From: an archaeon | GTDB taxonomy: Archaea; Thermoproteota; Nitrososphaeria_A; Caldarchaeales; Wolframiiraptoraceae | Length of the DNA stretch: 11,258 bases | NCBI GenBank assembly: GCA_029258815.1 | Contig: JAPDJZ010000112.1 | Coordinates: 1 to 11,258 of the forward strand | Direction: 5' to 3' | Part shown: piece after piece, positions 1 to 7,123 of the stretch | Layout of the letters: each line of letters starts with the position of its first letter | Position numbering within the stretch: position 1 is the stretch's first letter | Notes under the pieces: model-generated | Seen by the model: only the letters and a program-made list of their open reading frames with translations | Databases searched by the model: none | What the model was told of the DNA's origin: nothing | Program-made: the position numbers and the translations under genes

Positions 1-278
1 GCTATGTCGGGCCTCCCCCGCTTCTCGGCCTCCGGAAGCTTCCTCATCGCCGCGTGGTGATAGCTTCTATCCAAGAGAATTTCCCCGGGCCTCCTCCCCC
101 TCCTCGCCGCGTAGGCTCTAACGGCCGGGTGATCCCAAAGTTCCTCGGGAACAAGCTCGATCGCGGCTTCCACGATAACTAGAGCCAGCTTCTCGATTCT
201 AGGCCTTTCCGAGGCTAGGTTTAAGGCTCGGGCTGCCGGGATCCTCGTTAGAGCCGCTTTGAGGGACGTTAGGCGCAT
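1..278 (-). CDS. nep1: Nep1 (Emg1), rRNA small-subunit pseudouridine N1-methyltransferase, 5' part
   Basis: Reading the minus strand from an ATG at 278-276 gives an open frame of 92 codons that runs off the left edge. It contains the Nep1 N-terminal signature: ELVPEEL, then RRGRRPGEILLD, a YHHAAM segment, and EKRGRPDI at the edge. Nep1 is a SPOUT-fold enzyme that N1-methylates a pseudouridine in 16S rRNA helix 35 and helps assemble the small subunit. The SAM-binding C-terminal knot lies outside the window. The first strand (LALVIVEAA) must be included, so the GTG at 173-171 is too late. No other ATG, GTG or TTG lies between, so ATG 278 is chosen. That start puts the gene 20 bases into the divergent RNase P gene. 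A weak TATA-like CCATAAGCC (minus strand, 307-299) would allow a leaderless start. Family assignment is firm; the start is moderately firm. Confidence 0.87.
   Translation of the reverse strand, partial: MRLTSLKAALTRIPAARALNLASERPRIEKLALVIVEAAIELVPEELWDHPAVRAYAARRGRRPGEILLDRSYHHAAMRKLPEAEKRGRPDI
220..225 (+). promoter_or_regulatory. Possible TATA box of the RNase P component 4 gene
   Basis: TTTAAG lies about 36 bases before the TTG start, inside the divergent nep1 coding sequence. It is the only AT-rich patch upstream of the gene, so it is the best promoter candidate, but the match is weak. Confidence 0.3.
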
Positions 279-591
279 TGCCCTAGATAGGATCGCGAGG
301 CTTATGGAGTTTGCGAGGAGGCATGCCGAGGAGAGGCCCGAGCTGGCTAGGGAGGCTGGGAGGCTCGCCCTGAGAATCGCTCGGAAGGCTAGGATAAGGA
401 TCCCGGTGAGGTATAGGAGGCTTATCTGCAGGAAGTGCGGAACGCCGTTCTACATCCCCGGATCTTTCACGGTTAGGGTTAGGGATAGGAGGAGCACCCA
501 CGTCGTAATCCGATGCAACTACTGCGGATACGTTAAGCGGATTCCAGCCGTTAGGGAGAGGAAGCTGAGGAGGAGGGCCGCCTCTTCTTGA
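259..591 (+). CDS. rnp4: Ribonuclease P protein component 4 (Rpp21/Rpr2 family)
   Basis: This 110-residue protein matches archaeal Rpp21. A basic helical N-terminus (ALDRIARLMEFARRHA, a second helix to about residue 45) is followed by a zinc ribbon with Cys57-x2-Cys60 and Cys86-x2-Cys89, separated by a basic strand region. Rpp21 pairs with Rpp29 and binds the specificity side of the RNase P RNA during 5' maturation of tRNA. The start is TTG at 259-261. It is favoured because the first helix begins right after it and no ATG precedes the helix. No Shine-Dalgarno is visible; a TTTAAG at 220-225 could be a TATA box for a very short leader. The 5' end overlaps nep1 by 20 bases head to head, and the 3' end overlaps the OsmC gene by 41 bases tail to tail. 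In Methanothermobacter and other archaea this gene lies next to S19e and PDCD5, which fits the rest of the window. Confidence 0.9.
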   Translation: MRDVRRIALDRIARLMEFARRHAEERPELAREAGRLALRIARKARIRIPVRYRRLICRKCGTPFYIPGSFTVRVRDRRSTHVVIRCNYCGYVKRIPAVRERKLRRRAASS

Positions 592-991
592 GCAGCCTCA
601 CCTTCACATCGAGTTCGAGAGCTTCCCTGAATAGCTCCCCGACGCTGCAGTATTTCTCGATGGAGCGCGTTATCACCTCCTCGGCCTCCCTCCTCCCAAC
701 CCTGTCAGCCCTTATCGCGAACCTGAGCTCGACGGCGCGGGCGGCTCCCCCGCCAGATCTCTCCATCACGACATCAACGCTGATCTCGTCGACGAGCCCT
801 CCCCTAATCGAGAGAAGCTTATACGCGTCTAGGGCGGCGCACGCCCCGAGGGAGATTAAGGCGAGCTCTAGGGGGGCTATCGACTGATCGGAGAGCTTTA
901 GGCTTATGGGGGGCTTTCCGCCGGCTCTGGCGAGGATGGCATCTTCCTCCGGCTTGAAAGATACCTTAACCTCGATCTTCTCCGGCGACAT
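551..991 (-). CDS. OsmC/Ohr-family protein
   Basis: This 146-residue protein has the OsmC layout: an N-terminal strand region, then APLELALISLGACAALDAY with Cys51 at the start of the long central helix, and EKYCSVGELF with the second Cys at 115. OsmC/Ohr proteins are cytoplasmic dimers that reduce organic peroxides through this cysteine pair; more distant members have unknown substrates. Both cysteines are present, so the protein may be an active thiol peroxidase. The C-terminus is a short basic then Ser-rich tail (KKRRPSSSASSP), whose last codons overlap the convergent RNase P gene by 41 bases. The ATG at 991-989 lies 11 bases after the upstream gene's stop, so the two are probably co-transcribed. 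No Shine-Dalgarno precedes it. The specific substrate cannot be told from sequence. Confidence 0.85.
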   Translation of the reverse strand: MSPEKIEVKVSFKPEEDAILARAGGKPPISLKLSDQSIAPLELALISLGACAALDAYKLLSIRGGLVDEISVDVVMERSGGGAARAVELRFAIRADRVGRREAEEVITRSIEKYCSVGELFREALELDVKVRLLKKRRPSSSASSP

Positions 992-1002
992 GGCCCGAGG
1001 GG

Positions 1003-1335
1003 CTAGCAGCAGGATTGCGGCTCATCTATCCTCGGAAGCCTGTAATCCAGCACCTTCATCTCGTCCTTCAGGTTGATTAGATGGCCGCCGCAGAAGACGG
1101 GCTTATCCGAGTCTATCAGCACTATCCCAGCCTCTCCAGCAACGCGCTTAACCCTATCCAGAGAGTAGAAGCGAATCTCCTTGGGCTTAAGCCTAAGCCT
1201 GAAGCTCGCGAGCAGGGGGCCGTCCTCGCCCCTGAAGAGCTTTATCCTCAGGTTCGCGGGCTCGTCAACCCTATTGATTAATACGAGCTTCGTTCTCCAC
1301 CCGTCTTGGGAATACCATCCCCTGAAAAGCGGCAT
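1003..1335 (-). CDS. Unrecognised small beta-rich protein, resembling the ASRT fold
   Basis: I do not recognise this 110-residue protein with certainty. It is nearly all alternating beta strands: KLVLINRVDEPANLRIKLF, a strand after a GEDGPL turn, KEIRFYSLDRV, and a late GIVLIDSDKPVFCGG. This order resembles the Anabaena sensory rhodopsin transducer superfamily (PF07100), small beta-sandwich proteins proposed to bind small molecules such as sugars. That comparison is by eye only. The C-terminus ends in a Cys-Cys pair. The ATG at 1335-1333 is chosen because GAGGTG sits 6 bases ahead; an upstream GTG at 1344-1342 is part of that ribosome binding site. The gene lies 55 bases after the kinase stop and 11 before the OsmC start on the same strand, so the three form a likely operon. 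An accessory or sensing role in sugar metabolism is inference. Confidence 0.6.
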   Translation of the reverse strand: MPLFRGWYSQDGWRTKLVLINRVDEPANLRIKLFRGEDGPLLASFRLRLKPKEIRFYSLDRVKRVAGEAGIVLIDSDKPVFCGGHLINLKDEMKVLDYRLPRIDEPQSCC

Positions 1336-1390
1336 GATCTCCACCTCTCGGAGGAGTTACCTCTTAAAAATTTTCTCGGAGCTATCCCGG

Positions 1391-2917
1391 TTAGCCCCGC
1401 CGTTTTTGGATCGAGGCTAGGCTGTGAAGCTGATTCCTTAATGCGGGATACAGGCTTCTATAGACTTCGTAGAGCTCGTCGTATACTCCGCGCTCCGGGC
1501 TCGGCTCGCAGGCCTCTCTCATCCTAACGGTCTTCTTAATGGCGTCCTCGAACCCTCTATATATTTTCGCCCCGATCCCCGCTAGGATCGCCGCGCCGAA
1601 GGCCGCCTCCTCGACCGCCACGGTCTTTACCCGGCAGTTGAAGATGTCCGCTATTATCTGCCTCCACAGCCCTATCCTACCGCCTCCGCCCCTAATGGTT
1701 ATCTCGCCTACGGCCACCCCCAGCTCCCTCAAGATCTCCAGAGAATCTCTTAAGGCGAACGCGACTCCCTCCATCACGGCCCTCACTAGATGCGCGCGCC
1801 CGTGGGTTAGGCTAAGACCTACGAACGCCCCCCTGGCGTCGGGATCCATGTGCGGCGACCGCTCGCCCAAGAGATAGGGCAGGAATATTAAGCCCTCCGA
1901 TCCCCTGCGAACTCGACCAGCCTCCTCCACCAGCTCATCGTATGGGTTTAAGCCCATCCGCTCGAGAAGGCTCTTCAATCCCAGTTTTTCGATGAACCAG
2001 TCGAGGGTTATCCCCGCCGAGAGTATCGCGCCCTGCATATACCACGTATCCGGAACCGCGTGGCAGAACGTATGTATCCTCAGCCTCGGATCGGTCCTGA
2101 ACTCCTCTAGAACCGCGAAGACCTGGCCGGCAGACCCGATGTTCGCCGAGACCATCCCGGCTCTTATCAGCCCGCAGCCGACCGCGCTCACGGGCGAATC
2201 CCCTCCACCCGCAACGACCTCGACGCTCTTATCGAGCGATAGCTCCTCGGCCGACTCCCGTGATAGCTCCCCGACGACCTCGGCCGACTCCCGAGGCTCC
2301 GGGAAGAGGTCTTCGCGGAATCCCAGCTCGGAGATCACCTCCTCCGACCAGCGCCTCCTCCTAACGTCGAAAAGCAGGGTTGCTGACGCGTCCGAGATGT
2401 CGGTCGCTAGGTCTCCGGTGAGCTTGAAGCGGATGTAATCCTTCGGCAGGATCACCTTATGGGCCTTTTCGTAGATGGAGGGCTCGTTTTCCCTCACCCA
2501 GAGGAGGGAGGGCGCCATGAAGCCCGGCATTATCGGATTAGATAGTATCTTGACTATCCTCTCCTCCCCCAGCTTCCTGCGAATCTTCTCGCACTGGCGG
2601 CTGCTTCTGGAATCAGCCCAGATTATCGCGGGTCTTAGGGGCTTGAGCGATCTATCTAGGAGGACCGTTCCATGCATCTGACCCGAGAAGCCTATGGCCT
2701 TGACCTCGGCTCGATCTAGGTTGGGGGATTGGAGAGCCCTCCTAATGGCGCTCATCGCCGCGAGCCACCATCGATCGGGATCCTGCTCAGCCCAGCCGGG
2801 TGAGGGGGTTAGGATGGGATACTTCTCGGAGGCTTGGGCGAGTATCTTCCCGTCCTCGTCCATGACGATAACCTTAACGCTCGACGTTCCGAGGTCAACG
2901 CCCATCAGATAGCTCAC
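1391..2917 (-). CDS. xylB: FGGY-family carbohydrate kinase, xylulokinase type
   Basis: This 508-residue protein is a full-length FGGY kinase, which transfers phosphate from ATP to a sugar or polyol. Seen in order are the N-terminal phosphate loop MGVDLGTSS (Asp8), the GQMHG substrate motif (about 79-83) typical of xylulokinases, WADSRS near 100, the catalytic-base GGGD (Asp240), the signature LPYLLGERSP (about 346-355) and the C-terminal adenosine loop RGGGGR near 410. The MHG motif and IGSAGQVF favour D-xylulose, but FGGY specificity shifts easily, so ribulose or another ketose is possible. GTG 2917-2915 is chosen because GGGAG lies 5 bases ahead. GTG 2935 and ATG 2905 are alternatives. It is the first gene of the kinase, small protein, OsmC unit and is divergent from S19e. 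The product would normally be xylulose 5-phosphate feeding the pentose phosphate pool. Confidence 0.9.
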   Translation of the reverse strand: MSYLMGVDLGTSSVKVIVMDEDGKILAQASEKYPILTPSPGWAEQDPDRWWLAAMSAIRRALQSPNLDRAEVKAIGFSGQMHGTVLLDRSLKPLRPAIIWADSRSSRQCEKIRRKLGEERIVKILSNPIMPGFMAPSLLWVRENEPSIYEKAHKVILPKDYIRFKLTGDLATDISDASATLLFDVRRRRWSEEVISELGFREDLFPEPRESAEVVGELSRESAEELSLDKSVEVVAGGGDSPVSAVGCGLIRAGMVSANIGSAGQVFAVLEEFRTDPRLRIHTFCHAVPDTWYMQGAILSAGITLDWFIEKLGLKSLLERMGLNPYDELVEEAGRVRRGSEGLIFLPYLLGERSPHMDPDARGAFVGLSLTHGRAHLVRAVMEGVAFALRDSLEILRELGVAVGEITIRGGGGRIGLWRQIIADIFNCRVKTVAVEEAAFGAAILAGIGAKIYRGFEDAIKKTVRMREACEPSPERGVYDELYEVYRSLYPALRNQLHSLASIQKRRG

Positions 2918-2950
2918 GGCTTCTCCCGGCTCCACAAAACTCTTAACGTC

Positions 2951-2957
2951 ATAAAAA
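2951..2957 (-). promoter_or_regulatory. Possible TATA box of the kinase operon
   Basis: The minus strand reads CCTTTTTATGAC here. Its centre lies about 37 bases before GTG 2917, which would give a short leader holding GGGAG. Used this way, it would exclude GTG 2935 as the start, because transcription would begin near 2928. A second TATA-like element at 2978-2986 is an alternative. Confidence 0.4.
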
Positions 2958-2977
2958 GGTTGGCAGCCGCGGCTCGT

Positions 2978-3026
2978 CTTTTTAGGGGGGAGGCCCGCTA
3001 GGGGAGGCCGGAATAATGCCTAAAAG
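2978..3026. promoter_or_regulatory. Divergent TATA-like pair between kinase and S19e
   Basis: CTTTTTAGG at 2978-2986 and CCTAAAAG at 3019-3026 are near mirror images, so each strand carries a CCTAAAAG-type box. The plus-strand copy is about 31 bases from the S19e ATG, the right distance for a leaderless archaeal transcript. The minus-strand copy is about 46-64 bases from the possible kinase starts, which would give a leader. The sequence between them is GC-rich. Confidence 0.45.
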
Positions 3027-3053
3027 TAGGCCCCCCTCAGCGTAGTAGCGCGG

Positions 3054-3497
3054 ATGGTGTCCGGCGTGCAGCTCGCTGATCCCACGAGGCTTATCGAGAA
3101 GGTCGCGACCTACTTCAAGGAGAATAGGGTTATCGAGCCTCCCCCCTGGGCTATGTTCGTCAAGACGGGCGTCCACAAGGAGAGGCCTCCCCAAGATCCG
3201 GACTGGTGGTATGTTAGGGCCGCGGCGATCATGAGGAAGCTCTACCTCAAGGGGCCCCTCGGGGTTTCTAGGCTTAGGAAGCTTTACGGCGGTAGGCATA
3301 GGAGGGGGCATAGGCCTCCGAAGTTCGCTAGGGGTAGCGGCGCGGTTATCCGGAGGATTCTCCAGCAGCTCGAGGAGGCCGGGCTCGTTGAGAAGCGGGA
3401 TCGGAGGGGGAGGGCCTTGACTAGGGCTGGTCGCGAGCTTCTCGAAGAAGCCGCTAAGGCGGTTCTGAGGGTGGAGGCCCCCAAGAAGAGCTCTTAG
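3054..3497 (+). CDS. rps19e: 30S ribosomal protein S19e
   Basis: This 147-residue protein is a typical archaeal S19e, a winged-helix protein of the small-subunit head needed for 40S/30S maturation in eukaryotes and archaea. Clear family segments are PPPWAMFVKTGVHKERPP, DWWYVRAAAIMRKLYLKGPLGVSRLRKLYG cut at about residue 79, the basic loop GRHRRGHRPPKFARGSG, and the C-terminal winged-helix part IRRILQQLEEAGLVEK. The ATG at 3054 fits a leaderless transcript from the CCTAAAAG box at 3019; a GTG follows immediately and cannot be excluded as the start. Its neighbours are unusual: the gene usually next to it, PDCD5, is 5.2 kb downstream, and the minus-strand permease gene ends only 10 bases after the S19e stop. 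No T-rich terminator is visible between the two convergent genes. Confidence 0.95.
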   Translation: MVSGVQLADPTRLIEKVATYFKENRVIEPPPWAMFVKTGVHKERPPQDPDWWYVRAAAIMRKLYLKGPLGVSRLRKLYGGRHRRGHRPPKFARGSGAVIRRILQQLEEAGLVEKRDRRGRALTRAGRELLEEAAKAVLRVEAPKKSS

Positions 3498-3507
3498 AGG
3501 CTTTCGG

Positions 3508-4485
3508 CTACTCCTCCCTCGAGTAGGGGACCCCCAGGGAGGCCGGGACCCCTATCCTCTTCCTAACGTTCTCGAGGGAGATTAGGGTTAAGGTTATTAT
3601 CGCGACTAGGTAGGGGAGCATGGCTAGGAAGTAGGGGCTTTGAGCCTTCCAGCCCATTAGCTGCAGCCTGAACTGGAGGGTCTCGATCCCCCCGAAGAGG
3701 TATGCTCCGAGAATCGCTCGAAGCGGATTCCAGGTCGAGAGGATTACCAGGGAGAGGGCTATGAACCCCTTTCCGGCGGTCATCCCCTCGTTCCAGAAGG
3801 GCTGGAACCCTAGGAAGAGGTATGCTCCGGCTAGGCCGGCGAAGCCCCCGCTTATCATGGTCGCGAGATATCTTACGAGAAAGACGTTTACTCCTAGGGA
3901 GTCCGCCGCCGCCGGGTCCTCTCCCACCGATCTCAGGCTTAGGCCGAGCCGGGTCTTGAAGAGGATATACCACATTAGGGGCGCCGCGGCGTAGGAGGCG
4001 TAGACCAGCGGGTTGTGGTGGAAGAAGGCTTCCCCGACTAGGGGGATCTCGGAGAGGATCGGGATGGGGTATTCCGGGAGCGTGGGGGCTTGCTGGATCC
4101 CGAGGAGCTTCTCGGGGATATTCGGGTTTAGGGTTAGGAGTATTCCCCTCCTGATCTCGGGCGATGCTAGGAAGCCGCTTAAGCCTAAGCCTAGCATGGT
4201 TAGTGCCAGGCCCGTTACGACCTGGTTCAGCCTCATGCGGATCGCCATCACGGCGAGGATCAGGCTCATGAGCACGCCGGCTGCGATCGAGGCGATTATC
4301 GCGGCGAGGTGGCCGTAGGCGAGGGTGAAGATGAAGGAGAGGGCGGCTCCCATTATCATCATGCCCTCGAGCCCCAGGTTCAGGATCCCGGATCTCTCCG
4401 CGTAGATCTCCCCGAGAGATGCGAGCAGGTACACTGTCCCCATCTGAACCGTTAGGTGCAGGGCGGATTCGAGCCACTCGATCAC
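3508..4485 (-). CDS. Nucleoside-type ABC transporter permease (NupQ/YufQ type)
   Basis: This 325-residue membrane protein belongs to the BPD_transp_2 family. It has about eight to nine hydrophobic segments, with the conserved stretch GEIYAERSGILNLGLEGMM at residues 25-43 that marks nucleoside/BMP-linked permeases. It forms the membrane channel together with the upstream permease. The start is GTG at 4485-4483, overlapping the previous gene's stop in a GTGA junction, with GGGAGG just ahead, so the two are translationally coupled. It is the last gene of the operon and ends 10 bases from the convergent S19e stop. The antisense strand also carries a long open frame here, which is a composition effect. 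Confidence 0.92.
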   Translation of the reverse strand: MIEWLESALHLTVQMGTVYLLASLGEIYAERSGILNLGLEGMMIMGAALSFIFTLAYGHLAAIIASIAAGVLMSLILAVMAIRMRLNQVVTGLALTMLGLGLSGFLASPEIRRGILLTLNPNIPEKLLGIQQAPTLPEYPIPILSEIPLVGEAFFHHNPLVYASYAAAPLMWYILFKTRLGLSLRSVGEDPAAADSLGVNVFLVRYLATMISGGFAGLAGAYLFLGFQPFWNEGMTAGKGFIALSLVILSTWNPLRAILGAYLFGGIETLQFRLQLMGWKAQSPYFLAMLPYLVAIITLTLISLENVRKRIGVPASLGVPYSREE

Positions 4486-5582
4486 GTCCTCCCACCCCTC
4501 TCGAAGACTATCCTATACCGCTTGAGGAATTCGCCGACTAGGATGAAGAGGAAGATTATCGCTTGAATCATCTGGGTCGCGGCTCTCGGGATGTTCATCG
4601 ACGCCTGCAGGGCTCCCCCCGCGGTCAATAGCCCCCCGAAGAAGATGCTCGCGGCGACGACCAGCCAGGGATTTAACCCGGCCAGCGAGGCCACTATTAT
4701 CGCGGTATACCCGTATCCGGGTGAGGCTCCCGGTCTAAGCCTCCCTATGATCCCGCTGACTATCGATAGCCCCCCGACTCCGGCCAAGCCCCCGGATAGG
4801 AAGGATCCGAGGAGTATTATCTTGGAGACGTTCATTCCAGCGTATCTCGCAACCCTTAGGCTCTGGCCCACGACCTTTATCTCGAATCCCAGCCTCGTAT
4901 AGTCTAGAACGCAGAAGACTAGGGCCGCGGCCACTACGGCCACGAGCAGCCCGGTGCACGCTGGGCTTCCGAAAAGGAATTGGAGCTTAGCCTGATCCGG
5001 GAACTCTATCGAGAGCGGGAACCCGTATCCCTTGGGATCCCTCCATGGCCCGTGAACAAGGTAGTCTACGAGCAGTATCGCGACGTAGTTCAGCATTAGG
5101 GTTGTTAGGATCTCGTTCACGTTGAGCTTCGCTTTCAGGATCCCGGTTATCAGGCACCACGCCCCGCCTAGGATGAAGGATGCTATCGTCATTAGGGGTA
5201 GGAGCATCGACTCGTGGAAGAGGTTGTAGTACGCGTGGAGGAGGACTACCCCCGTCGCGGCTATCATCCCCATATAGATCTGGCCCTCGGCCCCGATGTT
5301 CCAGTAATTCATCTTGAAGGCTATCGCGAGACCCAGTGCGCTTAGGCATATCGGGATCGACTGCTTTACACTCTCGGAGAGGAGCCGGGGAACTAGGAAG
5401 ACCTCCCCTATCACCGCGAACGCCCTAGCCGGATCTAAGCCTATTACGCGGAGGATCACGGCGACGACTAGCAGGGATAGGAGGAAGGCCGTTAGGGTTG
5501 TCGCCGCCGACGCCAGCCTCGAGTAGGTGAGCCTCCGCTCGATCCTAATGGTCCCGAGCCTCGTCTCGATCTTAGTGGGCAT
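4482..5582 (-). CDS. Nucleoside-type ABC transporter permease (NupP/YufP type)
   Basis: This 366-residue membrane protein is the first permease of the operon. A cytoplasmic N-terminus of about 25 residues precedes a hydrophobic segment (about 26-48), and the family motif FKMNYWNIGAEGQIYMG is at 89-105. Several more membrane segments follow, up to about residue 350. The motif distinguishes nucleoside/BMP permeases from ribose and galactose ones. The ATG at 5582-5580 lies 17 bases after the ATPase stop. The 3' end overlaps the second permease start by 4 bases. Together with the ATPase and the BMP-family binding protein it should import nucleosides, or possibly a related small molecule. Confidence 0.92.
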   Translation of the reverse strand: MPTKIETRLGTIRIERRLTYSRLASAATTLTAFLLSLLVVAVILRVIGLDPARAFAVIGEVFLVPRLLSESVKQSIPICLSALGLAIAFKMNYWNIGAEGQIYMGMIAATGVVLLHAYYNLFHESMLLPLMTIASFILGGAWCLITGILKAKLNVNEILTTLMLNYVAILLVDYLVHGPWRDPKGYGFPLSIEFPDQAKLQFLFGSPACTGLLVAVVAAALVFCVLDYTRLGFEIKVVGQSLRVARYAGMNVSKIILLGSFLSGGLAGVGGLSIVSGIIGRLRPGASPGYGYTAIIVASLAGLNPWLVVAASIFFGGLLTAGGALQASMNIPRAATQMIQAIIFLFILVGEFLKRYRIVFERGGRT

Positions 5583-5599
5583 GGTCTAGGCCACCGGGG

Positions 5600-7123
5600 T
5601 TAGGAGGGGGCCGTCTCCGACATTAGCAGGCCGAGCTTCTCCTTATCTGCCTTCCCCCTCTCGAGGAGACCTGTTATCCTGCCCTCGAACATGACCGCTA
5701 TCCTATCGCTCAGCATCATGATCTCATCAAGATCCTCCGATATGAATAGGATCCCGGCTCCGAGCCTCCTATACCTGAGAAGCGTCTTATGGACGAAGTT
5801 CGTCGCTCTGACGTCCAACCCCTTCGTCGGGTAGGCCGCGACTATGAGCTTTGGAATGCCCTCTCCTATGAGCCCTGAAAGCTCTCTGGCTAGGACGAGC
5901 CTCTGGAGGTTTCCCCCGGAGAGCGATCTCGCCTTCGCGTGGACGCTCGGGGTTACTATCTCATACTCTTTCACGAGCTCCTCGGCTTTCTCGAACATCC
6001 TCCCCCAGTTCAGGATGAGTTTACTGGAGTATGGGGGATATCGGTAGGCTTTTAGGAAGAGGTTGTCGACGACCCGCATCTCCGGTATTATCCCCCATCT
6101 CACGCTCTCTGGGGGGATGTAGGCGACGCCGAGCTCGATTATCTCCCTCGTGCTCTTATTCGTCGCGTCGATCCCGCTTATGATCACTTTTCCGCCCGTG
6201 GCCTTCCTTAATCCGACTATGACCTCGGCCAGCTCGACTTGGCCGTTTCCGCTAACGCCCGCTATCCCGAGGATCTCGCCGCTCCTAACCGCTAGGCTAA
6301 CCTTCCTCAGGGCTGGGACGCCTTTATCGCTTAGGGCTTCGAGATCTATTACCTCGGCCACGACCTCGCCGGGGGCGAATTCGACCCCCCCAAAGTCGAG
6401 GGTCGCGGATCTGCCTACCATGTAGTATGCAAGCTCCTCGGGGCTCGTCTCCTTGGTGCTCTTCGTTACGACGACCCGGCCTCTCCGCATCACGGTTACC
6501 CTATCGCTTATCTCCATAACCTCCCCGAGCTTGTGGGTGATGAATATCACGCCCTTCCCCTCCCCGGCCATCCTCCTCAGAGCCTTGAAGAGCATCCGGG
6601 TCTCGTGAGGGGTTAAGACCGAGGTAGGCTCGTCGAGGATCAGTATATCCGCGCCCCTGTACAGTATCTTCAGAAGCTCTACCTGCTGCTTCTCCCCGGC
6701 CGAGAGCTGCCAAACCCTCATCCAGGGATCTATCCTCCAGCCGTATTTCTCGGCTAGAAGCCTAATCCTCTCCGCGTGCCTTTCGAAGTCTATCCTTATC
6801 CCCGGCTCCCTCAATCCCAGGATTATATTCTCGAGAACCGTGTGAGGCTCGATAAGCCTAAAGTTCTGGTGAACCATCCCTATCCCGAGGTCGATCGCGT
6901 CCCTCGGAGACCTAAGCCTAACCTTCCTACCCTTAACGTAGATCTCCCCCTCGTTGGGCTGGTAGAGGCCGTAGAGTATGTTCATCAGCGTCGTCTTGCC
7001 TGCCCCGTTCTCCCCCAGCAGGGCGTGAACCTCGCCGCGCCTAAGCTTGAAGTCCACGCGATCGTTCGCGACGACCCCGGGGAACCTCTTCACGATCCCG
7101 CGAAGTTTAACGAGTGGCTCCAA
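5600..7123 (-). CDS. Nucleoside/sugar ABC transporter, double ATP-binding protein (NupO/YufO type)
   Basis: This 507-residue protein has two fused ABC domains. The first is intact: Walker A GENGAGKTT (37-45), Q-loop at 86, signature LSAGE (140-144), Walker B ILILDEP (160-166) and switch His197. The second has the degenerate P-loop GVSGNGQVE (289-297), signature LSGGN (401-405) and an AAYPTKGLD Walker B region lacking the catalytic Glu. This asymmetry is normal for the NupO/RbsA/MglA class. Start choice: TTG 7123-7121 has GGAAGGTG eight bases ahead, while the TTG at 7141-7139 has no ribosome binding site. From TTG 7123 the gene overlaps the binding-protein gene's 3' end by 17 bases, implying coupling. 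It acts at the inner face of the membrane and powers the two permeases encoded downstream. Confidence 0.93.
   Translation of the reverse strand: MEPLVKLRGIVKRFPGVVANDRVDFKLRRGEVHALLGENGAGKTTLMNILYGLYQPNEGEIYVKGRKVRLRSPRDAIDLGIGMVHQNFRLIEPHTVLENIILGLREPGIRIDFERHAERIRLLAEKYGWRIDPWMRVWQLSAGEKQQVELLKILYRGADILILDEPTSVLTPHETRMLFKALRRMAGEGKGVIFITHKLGEVMEISDRVTVMRRGRVVVTKSTKETSPEELAYYMVGRSATLDFGGVEFAPGEVVAEVIDLEALSDKGVPALRKVSLAVRSGEILGIAGVSGNGQVELAEVIVGLRKATGGKVIISGIDATNKSTREIIELGVAYIPPESVRWGIIPEMRVVDNLFLKAYRYPPYSSKLILNWGRMFEKAEELVKEYEIVTPSVHAKARSLSGGNLQRLVLARELSGLIGEGIPKLIVAAYPTKGLDVRATNFVHKTLLRYRRLGAGILFISEDLDEIMMLSDRIAVMFEGRITGLLERGKADKEKLGLLMSETAPS

Noticed and set aside
471..490. TTAGGG-like tandem units resembling telomeric repeats (also near 4125-4140)
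   Set aside because: They are in-frame Val-Arg codons or Leu/Asn codons of real genes in GC-rich DNA; only two units occur.
3563..4495. A 310-codon open frame on the minus strand in another frame of the permease gene
   Set aside because: Its composition is Arg, Pro and Gly rich with no family features, and it shadows the clear NupQ-type permease.
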